From Mycobacterium sp. (GTDB taxonomy: Bacteria > Actinomycetota > Actinomycetes > Mycobacteriales > Mycobacteriaceae), in the NCBI RefSeq assembly GCF_008709575.1, contig NZ_VYIK01000038.1, positions 1 to 38,527 on the forward strand: 38,527 nucleotides of DNA, in the 5' to 3' direction. Each line of letters begins with the position of its first letter. Position 1 is the first letter of the stretch. Positions 1 through 8,124 of the stretch are shown in pieces. The notes below the pieces were generated by a model, which did no database searches, was not told the origin of the DNA, and saw nothing but the letters and a program-made list of their open reading frames with translations. The translations under genes were made by a program, and so were the position numbers.

Positions 1-588
1 TGCAGAATCGGCCCACCGATGGCACGAAATTACCGGTCCACGGATTCAGGCTTAGAGCCGAAGCTCGCTAACTGCTTCGACCTGAAACTTCGGGGTGTCT
101 TGATGCCCCGCAAAGGTCGCAAAGGTATTGCCGCCATCGTTTTCCTACCTGGGCCGGACACCGCGTCCGGACTCACGACCTGATCAAGATCAGCCGCCGA
201 ACCGGACAATCGGCAGCACCCATGACACCGTCGCGCTCACAGCCCCGATTGTGAACGCAAACCGTGACCACGACGGCCACACTGCGATGTGCGGCGGGTA
301 CGACCCAGGTGCCGCGCGCTTGACCGATGCCGATTGCTGCTGATTGACTGACAGTGGCGATGGTGCTCGCCCTGAACCGCCAACCAGGCTGATGGCACCT
401 GCGAACAGAGGAGTCGCAGGTGATGTGCGATCGATCCAGCTGCCGTGTGCCCACTCCTTGCCCACCAGCGTAGGAAATCGACCTGGGCACGCGCGATGAC
501 CGAACCGACCGCGATCACGCCCACCACAGCGTCTGTCGCGAGGTGTCACCCACGTCGGATTGCCGACGACAACGGAAGGAGCCGCGAA
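1..588. other. region without a supported gene, upstream of ppa
   Basis: I see no convincing coding region here. Short open frames exist on both strands but none has a ribosome binding site together with a family signature. Three minus-strand frames between about 190 and 530 each contain a hydrophobic stretch, which could be the decayed remains of a membrane protein gene, but I cannot join them into one product. The ribosome binding site of the downstream pyrophosphatase gene, GGAAGGA at 574-580, closes the region. Confidence 0.4.
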
Positions 589-1077
589 ATGGAATTCGAT
601 GTGACCATCGAGATCCCCAGGGGACAGCGCAACAAATACCAGGCCGACCACGACACTGGCCGCATTCGACTCGACCGCTACCTGTACACCTCGATGGGAT
701 ATCCGGCAGATTACGGTTTCATCGAAGACAGTCTCGGCGAGGACGGTGACCCGCTCGATGCTCTGGTGCTGCTACCCGAACCGGTTTTTCCGGGGGTCAC
801 GATTGCTTCGCGGCCGATAGGCATGTTCCAGATGACCGACGAGGCCGGCGGTGATGACAAAGTTCTGTGCGTGCCGACCGCCGACCCACGATGGGACCAC
901 ATCGCAGACATCGGCGACGTACCGTCGTTTGAATTGGATGCCATCAAACATTTCTTCGTGCACTACAAGGACCTGGAACCAGGCAAGTACGTCAAGGCGG
1001 CCGACTGGGTCAATCGCGAATCGGCAGAAGCTGAGGTACAACGATCCTTCGAAAGGTTTCGCGCCAACAATCACTGA
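589..1077 (+). CDS. ppa: soluble inorganic pyrophosphatase (family I)
   Basis: Hydrolyses cytosolic pyrophosphate to two phosphates, pulling PPi-releasing reactions forward. The 162-residue product has the usual length of the actinobacterial enzyme. The family signature D-x-D-P-x-D is present as Asp52, Asp54 and Asp57, followed by the acidic G-D-D-K segment near residues 88-91 and a conserved HYKDLEPGK segment near the carboxy end. The ATG at 589 was chosen because GGAAGGA lies eight bases upstream and the product then begins [10 protein letters not shown], the standard start of the family; the frame is open further upstream, to 445. As I remember it, the M. tuberculosis enzyme (Rv3628) lies in a different neighbourhood, so this is probably a second copy. 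It sits close to the sulfate activation locus, whose first enzyme releases PPi, but is on the opposite strand and separated from it by two PPE genes. That functional link is inference. Confidence 0.95.
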   Translation: MEFDVTIEIPRGQRNKYQADHDTGRIRLDRYLYTSMGYPADYGFIEDSLGEDGDPLDALVLLPEPVFPGVTIASRPIGMFQMTDEAGGDDKVLCVPTADPRWDHIADIGDVPSFELDAIKHFFVHYKDLEPGKYVKAADWVNRESAEAEVQRSFERFRANNH

Positions 1078-1622
1078 TTGATCCCAAACTAGTCGGTTTT
1101 GGCGGCCGTCACGCCGTGTCCGTCGGTGACTTCCTGACCTGCGTGCTGTCCATCACTGCGGCACAAAAATTCTCGAGTATGAGGTGTCAGATCAGGGCGA
1201 GGTTAAGTGCCGACCGACGGCCAGGCCACCTAAACCAGTTGGCCCATAGCGGACTTCGTCCACGGCAAGGCCATTGCCCGACTACCCGCGTGCATCGGAC
1301 AACGCAGGAGCTCGCCGCCTTGATCTGCTTCTCTACGATCTCGGCGAGACCGTCGCTACAGGAGCATCGCCGGACAACACGCACCAAAATTTGCCGAAAT
1401 CAGGCCGAGCGCAACCGTGACGCGGACAATGGCAAATGCGCGACCGCTGGGTCGTCAGGATCAGGCGCAAGACCCCGGAAGCCCGGCGCCGCAATTCTGG
1501 CAAGGGCAGCAGTCGGGAACCTTAGGGGGAGGTCACGGGTTGTACTCGCGGCGCGATCTCGACACCGGCGTATGAGTGTGGCGACCATGGCTACCCAATG
1601 CGACAGCAGCTCATAGCGGATC
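1078..1622. other. intergenic region between ppa and the first PPE gene
   Basis: About 545 bases with no gene I can support. Plus-strand frames give short amino acid runs with near-normal composition, for example about 1388-1575, but they are broken by stops and lack a start with a ribosome binding site. They may be remnants of a lost gene. The promoter for the PPE pair should lie in the right half, but I cannot point to convincing -35 and -10 boxes. Confidence 0.4.
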
Positions 1623-1638
1623 AGGAGGCTATTAGGAG

Positions 1639-2880
1639 ATGGATTTCGGCCTGTTGCCACCGGAGATCAACTCCGGTCGAATGTATGCCGGCCCAGGATC
1701 GGGGCCGATGCTCGCGGCCGCGGCAGCCTGGGATGGGTTGGCCGCTCAGCTGCATCACACCGCGGCGGCCTACGAGTCGGTGGTGTCGGGGTTAACCACC
1801 CAGTGGCGCGGTCGCTCGTCGGCGACAATGACGGCGGCGGCCGCACCGTTTACGGCATGGCTGCGCGCCACCGCTGCCCAGGCCGAAGGAACCGCTATGC
1901 AGGCCCGGGCGGCCGCGGCCGCCTACGAGACCGCGTTCGCGGCGACCGTACCCCCGCCGGTGGTCGCGGCTAACCGAGCCCAGTTGACGGCGCTCATCGC
2001 GACGAACTTTTTCGGTCAAAACATCCCGGCGATCATGGCTACCGAGGCGCAGTACGCCGAAATGTGGGCCCAGGACGCGGGCGCCATGTACGGCTATGCG
2101 GGCTCCTCGGCCACCGCCGCGCACGTGGCGCCGTTCAGTTCACCACCACGAACCACCGGCCCGGCCGGGGCGGCGGGACAAACCATCGCGGTCGCGCAGG
2201 CCGTGAGCACAGCGTCCGGCCCGCATACACAGGCGCTACCGCAGGTGATGTCCGCGGTGCCGCAGGCGCTGCAAAGCCTGGCAGCACCGCTGTCGTCGGC
2301 CGCGTCCACCGCACCGGTTGACCCGTCGTCGCCGCTCTCGGCACTTGACAGCTTCCTCACCGGGCCGTTGGCGCCGCTGTCGTTGTACGGCACACCCGGA
2401 ACTGCTGAACTCCTCGGAGTACAAAGTTACCTGGTGTCCCAGGCCGGGGCGAACCTGACCAGCGCGGCCGAGCAGGTATCCGCGCTACCGGCCGCGGCCG
2501 GCGGCGGCTTGCTGCAGAGCGCTCTGGGTTGGGGAACCCCGGTGATGGGCTCGGCCGGCTTGAGCGGCATATCGGCCGGTGTGGGCCGCGCCGGCCTGAT
2601 CGGGGGGCTATCAGTGCCGCAAGGCTGGGCGTCGGCCGCCCCGGCGATCCAGTCGGCCGCCGCGATGCTGCCGCAAAGCAGCCCTGTCGCGTCGGCGGCG
2701 CTGGCGGCAGACGGCCAGGGCGGCCTGTTCGGCAATATGGCCCTGTCGGGTCTGGCCGGACGCGCCATGGTCGGAACCGGCGGTAGCGCTTCCTACTCGG
2801 CGGGCGCGGGGGGCTCTGCCGCTGTCGGCGACGTCGCCACCACGGTGAACATCTTTGTGATACCCGAGGCCGACGCATGA
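1639..2880 (+). CDS. PPE family protein, PPE-SVP subfamily (first of an orphan pair)
   Basis: PPE proteins are exported by ESX (type VII) secretion systems and typically dimerise with PE proteins. The 413-residue product starts [11 protein letters not shown], with Pro7-Pro8-Glu9 giving the family name. An alpha-helical PPE domain covers roughly residues 1-175 and contains a W-x-G turn near residues 56-58. The SVP motif G-G-L-S-V-P-x-x-W lies at residues 322-330. The tail ends in [10 protein letters not shown] and lacks the R-Y-G...K-P-x-V-M ending seen in the PPE genes near 29 kb. AGGAGG at 1623-1628 sets the start. A second PPE gene follows after 76 bases on the same strand, so the two are likely cotranscribed. 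No PE gene lies next to them, so the PE partner must come from elsewhere. The SVP subfamily is usually linked to ESX-5. Its specific function is unknown. Confidence 0.93.
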   Translation: MDFGLLPPEINSGRMYAGPGSGPMLAAAAAWDGLAAQLHHTAAAYESVVSGLTTQWRGRSSATMTAAAAPFTAWLRATAAQAEGTAMQARAAAAAYETAFAATVPPPVVAANRAQLTALIATNFFGQNIPAIMATEAQYAEMWAQDAGAMYGYAGSSATAAHVAPFSSPPRTTGPAGAAGQTIAVAQAVSTASGPHTQALPQVMSAVPQALQSLAAPLSSAASTAPVDPSSPLSALDSFLTGPLAPLSLYGTPGTAELLGVQSYLVSQAGANLTSAAEQVSALPAAAGGGLLQSALGWGTPVMGSAGLSGISAGVGRAGLIGGLSVPQGWASAAPAIQSAAAMLPQSSPVASAALAADGQGGLFGNMALSGLAGRAMVGTGGSASYSAGAGGSAAVGDVATTVNIFVIPEADA

Positions 2881-2956
2881 CCGGCGCGGGAAAGACGCCA
2901 ATCACCCACGGCATCGGATCGGCCCACGCGGTCGCGATCAGACAAGGAGTGTAGCG

Positions 2957-4354
2957 ATGGACTATGGAGCGTTACCGCCGGAGATCAACTCGGCTCGCAT
3001 GTACACCGGTGCGGGGTCGGAGCCGATGCTGGCCGCCGCGGCGGCCTGGGACCGAATCGCCGCCGAACTGCGCTCGACCTCGGCCACCTATTCGTCGGTG
3101 ATCGCCGGGCTGAGCACTGCGTGGCTGGGTCCGTCCGCGGCGACCATGGCCGCCGCGGCGGCCCCGTATGCAGCGTGGCTGACCACCACTGCCGTGCGAG
3201 CCGAACAAACCGCCAGCCAGGCCAGGGCCGCGGCCGCCGCCTACGAGAACGCGTTTGCCGCTACGGTGCCGCCGCCGGTGATCGCCGCGAACCGCGCACG
3301 TTTCGCGGCGCTGGTGGCGACCAACATCTTCGGTCAAAACACCGCCGCGATCGCGGCCACCGAAGCCCACTATGCCAGCATGTGGGCCCAAGATGCCGCC
3401 GCGATGTATGGCTACGCTGCGCAATCCGCGGCCGCTTCGGCGGTGACGCCGTTCGACCCGCCGCCGCGCAACACCAACCCCACCGCGGCAACAAACCAAG
3501 CCGTCGCGGTGGCCCGCGCCACGAGCGCCTCGGCCGCCAACACCCAGTCGGTCTTGGCACAGTGGATGTCGGCGATCCCGAGCGCGATGCAAACTCTGGC
3601 CGCGCCGGCTTCGGTCACCACTTCGGCCTCGCCGCTTACGGCGCTGACGAATGTGCTCAGCAGCCTCGATTCCTCCCCACTGGCGACGGCCGCGGCGAAT
3701 TTCGATGCTTTAGGCCAAGTTATCCTGCCGGCTCACACCGCCCTGATCAATACCATCATGGCCTTGGTGATCCCGGCGCGGCACCTCTCGGATATCGCGG
3801 TGGGTGCGGGGTCAAGTCTGGCGGCCGGCCTCGGTTCAGGTCCGCCTGCATCGGGATCGCCGAGTGCGCTTGGCGTGGTGTCGGCGGGAGTTGGCAAGGC
3901 TGGTTTCGTTGGCGCGCTGCCGGTTCCGTCAAGCTGGGCCGCGGCCACTCCGGCAGTCAGGACGGTCGCCGCGGTGTTGTCGGGCACCTCGGCGGGTGCC
4001 GTCTCGGCGGCCGCAGTCAGCGAGGGCAGCCTCTACGGGGCGATGGCCGTGACCGGCATCGCCGGCGGCGCGCTGGGTGCCATGGTTCCCCGCGCAGCTT
4101 CTGGTGCCGATGGCAAACACCGCGGCGCCGCGCGCAAAAAGCTCAAAGACGGCGACTCTCCCGGAAGCTTGCAACGTCTGGTGGCCGAAATGGCCGCGAA
4201 GCCGGACAGCGTCCAGCACTGGCACACCGACTCCGAGCACCTCGATGCTCTGCTGGCCGAACTGCGGAAAAAACCCGGCACCCATGCGGTGCACGTCAAA
4301 AGCGGTAACTCCAGGATGAAACCGACGCAAGCACAGCCGAACCAGGTTCTATGA
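2957..4354 (+). CDS. PPE family protein with variant SVP motif and hydrophilic tail
   Basis: A 465-residue PPE protein that follows the previous PPE gene after 76 bases, with its own AAGGAG at 2944-2949. It starts [11 protein letters not shown] and has the PPE domain over about residues 1-175, closely resembling its upstream neighbour. The SVP motif is altered to G-A-L-P-V-P-S-S-W at residues 319-327. After it comes a lysine-rich hydrophilic tail of about 75 residues, beginning near residue 390, with the elements [12 protein letters not shown] and [14 protein letters not shown]. Many PPE-SVP proteins end soon after the motif, so this tail is the distinctive part; it may be a helical interaction or anchoring segment, but that is a guess. 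No PE gene is adjacent. Confidence 0.93.
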   Translation: MDYGALPPEINSARMYTGAGSEPMLAAAAAWDRIAAELRSTSATYSSVIAGLSTAWLGPSAATMAAAAAPYAAWLTTTAVRAEQTASQARAAAAAYENAFAATVPPPVIAANRARFAALVATNIFGQNTAAIAATEAHYASMWAQDAAAMYGYAAQSAAASAVTPFDPPPRNTNPTAATNQAVAVARATSASAANTQSVLAQWMSAIPSAMQTLAAPASVTTSASPLTALTNVLSSLDSSPLATAAANFDALGQVILPAHTALINTIMALVIPARHLSDIAVGAGSSLAAGLGSGPPASGSPSALGVVSAGVGKAGFVGALPVPSSWAAATPAVRTVAAVLSGTSAGAVSAAAVSEGSLYGAMAVTGIAGGALGAMVPRAASGADGKHRGAARKKLKDGDSPGSLQRLVAEMAAKPDSVQHWHTDSEHLDALLAELRKKPGTHAVHVKSGNSRMKPTQAQPNQVL

Positions 4355-4465
4355 ACTCAAAAGGACAAGCCGGATGTCACAGCCGACCTGTGCTCGAAAG
4401 ATCACCGGATGCCCGCCGCGCAGCGATCCGCCCAGCCGAGTGCCCGCCGCAAAGCGCAGAAACTG

Positions 4466-5446
4466 TTACCGACGCTCGCCGGCGCGGCACCGGCCGATGA
4501 TCCACCGCCGATACAGCAGAAAGGCCACTGTCAGGGCTGCTGCTCCGATACTCACCGAGATGGGATAACCAATGTCGGGTGAATCGATGACGAGCGGCAG
4601 CAGGCCGATCGACAGCGCAGGCGGCAGGTGAAGTTTCAGGGCCCGCAGCACCACGATGCCGACTACCATCGCGCATCCGGCTGCGATTGCGCCCTTTCCG
4701 AATTGGCTGACCGCGAGCCATCCTCCCGTTGATGTCAGCAAACACGCGACAGGAAGAGACAGCGGCTTTCCAGTCCATGCACATGACGCGGGATGGGCGA
4801 ACATCTCGTAGCCCATGACAATGAGCGGGGGAACCAGGATAAGCCGGAATCCCGACAACATAGCGCTCGAAGCCATCACCGTCACAAAAAGGAAAAACGG
4901 TGCGATCCCCCTAACTCCGGTCGGTGGCGCTTCCAGGTGATCGTCGAGGTCGGATACCGAAACCGCCGACGTGTCTTCATATTTGCGCCGATAACGCTTC
5001 TTCCATGGCACTACAATGCCGACCAGAGCGACCAGGCCGAGAGCTATCGAGACGGGATAGAGCCAGCTCTGGATTCCCAGGACGAGCGGCAGCGTCCCGG
5101 CGGCAATCGCGGGTCCGATATTCGACCGGAGCACAGCGATAAGCAGCACACAGGCGCTAACCGAAAATAGCAGGGCCAGCACACCGTAACGAAATTCTCG
5201 GGTGATCACTGTACCGATGGCAGCGCCCAACACCGGTGTTACGACAAGACGTCCGGGCTGGCTCGCCCATTTTCCCCACGGCCGCGTCAATGTATCGTGG
5301 GCAAGTGCCGCAAGTCCGGGAAACAGCAGGTAGCTTCCGCCGCTGGATTGCGCTGCCGCCGCGTTGGCCATCACATACACCAGGGCAAGGGCGTCCATAC
5401 GGCGGCGATCGGCACCCGGCAGGGCTCGGCCTTCAGACATCGACAC
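4466..5446 (-). CDS. polytopic membrane protein with two HPP-like halves
   Basis: A 326-residue integral membrane protein with about eight hydrophobic segments. It consists of two similar halves, about residues 37-146 and 199-311, joined by a charged loop at about 147-182 (KKRYRRKYEDTS and following). The closing segment of each half is clearly related: AIAAGTLPLVLGIQSWLYPV in the first and ALSIGLLPLVIDSPDIGYPI in the second. The pattern of a Pro-Ala-rich helix, a short loop and Y-P-x-S resembles the HPP family, which includes plant plastid nitrite transporters. HPP assignment is by eye. It lies 62 bases downstream of the sulfotransferase gene on the same strand and may be the last gene of that transcript. 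An anion transport role is inference. Start is uncertain: GTG at 5446 or ATG at 5440, neither with a good ribosome binding site. Confidence 0.7.
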   Translation of the reverse strand: MSMSEGRALPGADRRRMDALALVYVMANAAAAQSSGGSYLLFPGLAALAHDTLTRPWGKWASQPGRLVVTPVLGAAIGTVITREFRYGVLALLFSVSACVLLIAVLRSNIGPAIAAGTLPLVLGIQSWLYPVSIALGLVALVGIVVPWKKRYRRKYEDTSAVSVSDLDDHLEAPPTGVRGIAPFFLFVTVMASSAMLSGFRLILVPPLIVMGYEMFAHPASCAWTGKPLSLPVACLLTSTGGWLAVSQFGKGAIAAGCAMVVGIVVLRALKLHLPPALSIGLLPLVIDSPDIGYPISVSIGAAALTVAFLLYRRWIIGRCRAGERR

Positions 5447-5508
5447 CGGCGTTTTACGCTACGGCATTTTGCTCGACGACGTCGGACCGCGCCCGGCGTC
5501 TTGGTACC

Positions 5509-6444
5509 TCAAGATCCCGGGGGGGTTTCACCCGTTTCCAACCAGTGCGCGCAGTCCGCGCCCAGCTTTTCCAGCGCGATGCGGTCGAAGCGCTCGATCT
5601 GCCCGGCAGTAAGCTCGGTGCGATAATCGCGTTTGGGCCCCTTGTGGAAGAAGGCCTTGGAGTCGGTCATGTGGCTTCCACCGAACGGTGCCATCTTGTC
5701 GGCCCGCCCGCTCATGTGCTCGAACGAGCAGTGTTCGACGATGGCGTCCATGCGCAGTGACGCGGGATCGATCGACAAGAATTTCGCGAGCCGGGCGATC
5801 TGACCCGCCAAGTCGTCTTTGAGCTGTTGATAGTGCACCAGCAGCACGTTGGGTTCGTTGCGCAGTCGCCACCATGACTTCGTCACGTCGAACAAGTCGC
5901 AGCACCCACCCCCGTCGGTGTCAAGCCACCAATCGAAGAACTGCTGCTTGTCTTCAGGAATCACCAGGTCAACGTGGTCATCACACCACTGGGCGTGAAT
6001 TTGGTTGATCGTCGACATCGTCGACTCGGAAAAGTTCTTCAAATAGTTGTGAAAGCTCAGCCCCAGGTCTTTGCCGTTCCTGCCGACGAACACATACCGG
6101 GCTTCGGCGGCGATCGGCAGGGCGTCGGCGGGCAGGTGCGATTTGATCACCCGCCGCACCCCGGCGTCGCGCTGATCGTTGAGCACGTGCAGCATCTGGG
6201 CGTGGTCCCCCCAGCTGGAATCGAGCCACGGCGAGGTATCCGAGAGCCCGTCCTCCTTCTCGTCACCGTTGTGCAGTATTTGCTGGATGATCCGCTGGGT
6301 CCAGGTGGTGCCGGCCTTGAACGGATCCGCCACGACGATATCGCCGTCGACGAAGCCGCCCTGGGCCAGGAAATCTTCCCACACCATCGAGTTGGACAGA
6401 TAATCCCGCAGCACCCGCGACGGCCGGATGAGTTGTTTCGTCAC
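5509..6444 (-). CDS. PAPS-dependent sulfotransferase (Sulfotransfer_1 family)
   Basis: Transfers the sulfuryl group from PAPS to a hydroxyl or amine acceptor, leaving PAP. The 311-residue product has the hallmarks of cytosolic-type sulfotransferases. The 5'-phosphosulfate loop is DPFKAGTTWTQ at residues 40-50, with Lys43 and the G-T-T-W core. The likely catalytic His103 sits in IKSHLP. The 3'-phosphate segment YVFVGRNGKDLGLSFHNYL lies at 117-135, with Arg122 and Ser130. A carboxy-terminal KGPKRDYRTELT segment matches the family's K-G-x-x-G-D-W-K region in degenerate form. This resembles the mycobacterial aryl or glycolipid sulfotransferases such as Rv1373. The start is GTG, with AAGG eight bases upstream; no in-frame ATG fits better. 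The neighbours supply PAPS (cysC, sat) and remove PAP (cysQ), so the gene is the user of the pathway. Its acceptor cannot be read from the sequence. Confidence 0.88.
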   Translation of the reverse strand: MTKQLIRPSRVLRDYLSNSMVWEDFLAQGGFVDGDIVVADPFKAGTTWTQRIIQQILHNGDEKEDGLSDTSPWLDSSWGDHAQMLHVLNDQRDAGVRRVIKSHLPADALPIAAEARYVFVGRNGKDLGLSFHNYLKNFSESTMSTINQIHAQWCDDHVDLVIPEDKQQFFDWWLDTDGGGCCDLFDVTKSWWRLRNEPNVLLVHYQQLKDDLAGQIARLAKFLSIDPASLRMDAIVEHCSFEHMSGRADKMAPFGGSHMTDSKAFFHKGPKRDYRTELTAGQIERFDRIALEKLGADCAHWLETGETPPGS

Positions 6445-6484
6445 GCCATTTACCTTTCTCTATGGTCGCCCGTTAAGAACGCTT

Positions 6485-6490
6485 ATCCTA
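6485..6490 (-). promoter_or_regulatory. possible -10 element for the sulfotransferase gene
   Basis: On the minus strand the sequence reads TAGGAT, fitting the mycobacterial -10 pattern T-A-N-N-N-T, about 40 bases upstream of the sulfotransferase GTG. It lies in a 104-base gap between cysC and the sulfotransferase gene that is visibly richer in A and T than its surroundings. No clear -35 box is visible. If real, it would let the sulfotransferase and the HPP-like gene be expressed separately from cysC. Confidence 0.25.
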
Positions 6491-6548
6491 CAGACGGAAA
6501 TTAGCCAGAAAATTCGAAAACTAATGCGGCCGAAAGAACTTCGTAGTG

Positions 6549-7247
6549 TCAGCCCTTTCTTCCAGAAAATAATTGAGCCTTCCCGTCCACTGACTTTTCG
6601 TCCGCAGGCAAAATGCCCACCTGCTCCAGGTAGGAAACCACCTGGTCGGCCAGTGCATCGGGATATTTTTGACCGTCGAGCCTGACCTCGGGGTTCTCCG
6701 GGGGTTCGTAGGGATCGTCGATCCCGGTGAAACCCTTGATTTCACCGGCCCTGGCTTTCTTGTAGAGCCCCTTGGGGTCACGCTGTTCACAGACCTCGAG
6801 CGGAGTGTCGACGAAGATCTCGATGAAATCGCCCTCGGCCATGGTGGCGCGCACCCGGTCGCGATCACGCCGGTACGGGCTGATAAAACCGGTCAACGTC
6901 ACAATGCCGTCCTCGCAGAACAATTTGGCCACCGCACCGATACGCCGGATGTTCTCCTCGCGGTCCTGGGCGGAAAACCCCAGCCCGAAGCGCTGGGCGA
7001 ACTCCTTGCCGTGAGTTTTCTCCAGGATAGCCGGACCGGCGTTGAGCCCGTAGCGCACGTTGTCACCGTCGAGGACATAGCCACGCACGCCCCGCTCATA
7101 GAGCTTGCGGTCCACCAGGTTCGCCACCGTGCTCTTGCCGGAGCCGCTCAGCCCGGTAAACCAGATCACACACCCTTTGTGGCCGTTGAGACGCTCGCGG
7201 TCATCGCGACTGACGCTATGTTCGTGCCAGGTGATATTCAAATCCAT
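6549..7247 (-). CDS. cysC: adenylylsulfate kinase (APS kinase), stand-alone
   Basis: Phosphorylates adenosine 5'-phosphosulfate with ATP to make PAPS, the sulfuryl donor. The 232-residue protein carries the P-loop GLSGSGKS at residues 32-39, the segment YVLDGDNVRYGLN after it, a R-E-E-N-I-R-R-I-G segment, the lid-region sequence FISPYRRDRD and the family element DPKGLYKKARAGEIKGFTGI. It is not fused to CysN. As I know them, mycobacteria normally have APS kinase as the carboxy-terminal half of a CysNC fusion, so a free CysC is unusual. About 30 residues follow the kinase core (KSVDGKAQLFSGRKG at the end). The ATG at 7247 has GGAAGGG eight bases upstream. It lies 33 bases after cysQ on the same strand, as part of a likely polycistronic message. 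Confidence 0.95.
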   Translation of the reverse strand: MDLNITWHEHSVSRDDRERLNGHKGCVIWFTGLSGSGKSTVANLVDRKLYERGVRGYVLDGDNVRYGLNAGPAILEKTHGKEFAQRFGLGFSAQDREENIRRIGAVAKLFCEDGIVTLTGFISPYRRDRDRVRATMAEGDFIEIFVDTPLEVCEQRDPKGLYKKARAGEIKGFTGIDDPYEPPENPEVRLDGQKYPDALADQVVSYLEQVGILPADEKSVDGKAQLFSGRKG

Positions 7248-7280
7248 CGATCAATCCCTTCCAACGTTAAAGACGCGCAT

Positions 7281-8081
7281 TTACTTGAAGCCGATGACGA
7301 AGCTGTCGTTTTTTAGGGTGGGTTTGTTGTAGGTCAGCGACGATCGGCGCTGCCCATGGCGCCCCGAGTTGCGGTAGATGGCATCTCCGGCGGCGACATC
7401 CCATTCCATCGTCGGGTTGAGCCGGGGGTAGATGTCGGCGAGCCCTTCGGCGACCCAGCAGAACTTCAGTGAGCTGCCCGCGGTGATCCGTTCGCGCACG
7501 GGCAGATCCTTCAAATAGTTCTCCAGCTCCGCAGACGGGTGAGACTTGCTCTCCACGACGGTGAGCCCCTTGCTCAGGTCCGGCACCGACGAAAAGATCC
7601 GCACGGGTGAGTTGGTGCCGTCGCGTTTCCAGCTGCCGTGCCCTTGTGCTGCGTAGTACAAGAGATCTTTCGCGGGGGTATAAATCACCCCCAGCACGGG
7701 TTCCAGATTTTCGATCAACCCGATGTTGACGGTGAACTCGTCGCTGCCACTGACGAATTCCTTGGTGCCGTCCAGCGGATCCACCAGCCAGAAGCGTCGC
7801 CACTGTTTTCTGGTCTCGTAGTCGGGCAGTGTGGCCTCTTCGGAGATGATCGGGATCTGCGGGGTCAGCTCCGTGAGGTGTTCGGCGATGTACCGGTTCG
7901 ACGCCAGGTCTGCGTCGGTGACGGGCGAACTGTCAGCGCCGTGATCACCTTTTTCCGCGACATCCGGGTGTCGTCGATGCTGGAGAATCAGTTTCCCGGC
8001 GTCCACCGCGATAGCGATCACCTGCTCGAGGTATTGGTCTGCGAGAGTCTCGGCCACCGAATCGTTCATAACGTCCTTCAC
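7281..8081 (-). CDS. cysQ: 3'(2'),5'-bisphosphate nucleotidase (PAP phosphatase, CysQ type)
   Basis: Removes the 3'-phosphate from PAP, the inhibitory by-product of sulfotransferases, giving AMP; some members also act on PAPS. The 266-residue protein belongs to the lithium-sensitive inositol monophosphatase superfamily. Its metal-binding residues are visible in IISEE near residue 80, in the core motif DPLDGTKEF near 101-109, and in the distal WDVAAGDAI near 228. This full set is typical of CysQ rather than of plain inositol phosphatases. The GTG at 8081 has AGGA seven bases upstream. An in-frame ATG at 8069, with AAGGA only four bases away, is an alternative. It lies 43 bases after the NarK-type porter gene and 33 bases before cysC. 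Its presence next to a sulfotransferase supports a dedicated sulfation pathway rather than plain cysteine synthesis. Confidence 0.92.
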   Translation of the reverse strand: MKDVMNDSVAETLADQYLEQVIAIAVDAGKLILQHRRHPDVAEKGDHGADSSPVTDADLASNRYIAEHLTELTPQIPIISEEATLPDYETRKQWRRFWLVDPLDGTKEFVSGSDEFTVNIGLIENLEPVLGVIYTPAKDLLYYAAQGHGSWKRDGTNSPVRIFSSVPDLSKGLTVVESKSHPSAELENYLKDLPVRERITAGSSLKFCWVAEGLADIYPRLNPTMEWDVAAGDAIYRNSGRHGQRRSSLTYNKPTLKNDSFVIGFK

Positions 8082-8124
8082 CGCCTCGTCCTGGGTTGCT
8101 TCGTGGTCGCGCGCATTTTTCGGT

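Noticed and set aside
190..527. Possible decayed membrane protein gene on the minus strand
   Set aside because: Hydrophobic runs occur in three different frames, but they cannot be joined into a recognisable family and may be chance.
1116..1616. Plus-strand open frame of 166 codons between ppa and the first PPE gene
   Set aside because: No ribosome binding site, no recognisable domain and an odd amino acid mix; likely non-coding.
3121..4308. Plus-strand frame of 395 codons inside the second PPE gene
   Set aside because: Alternative frame of the PPE gene, with biased composition and no start signal.
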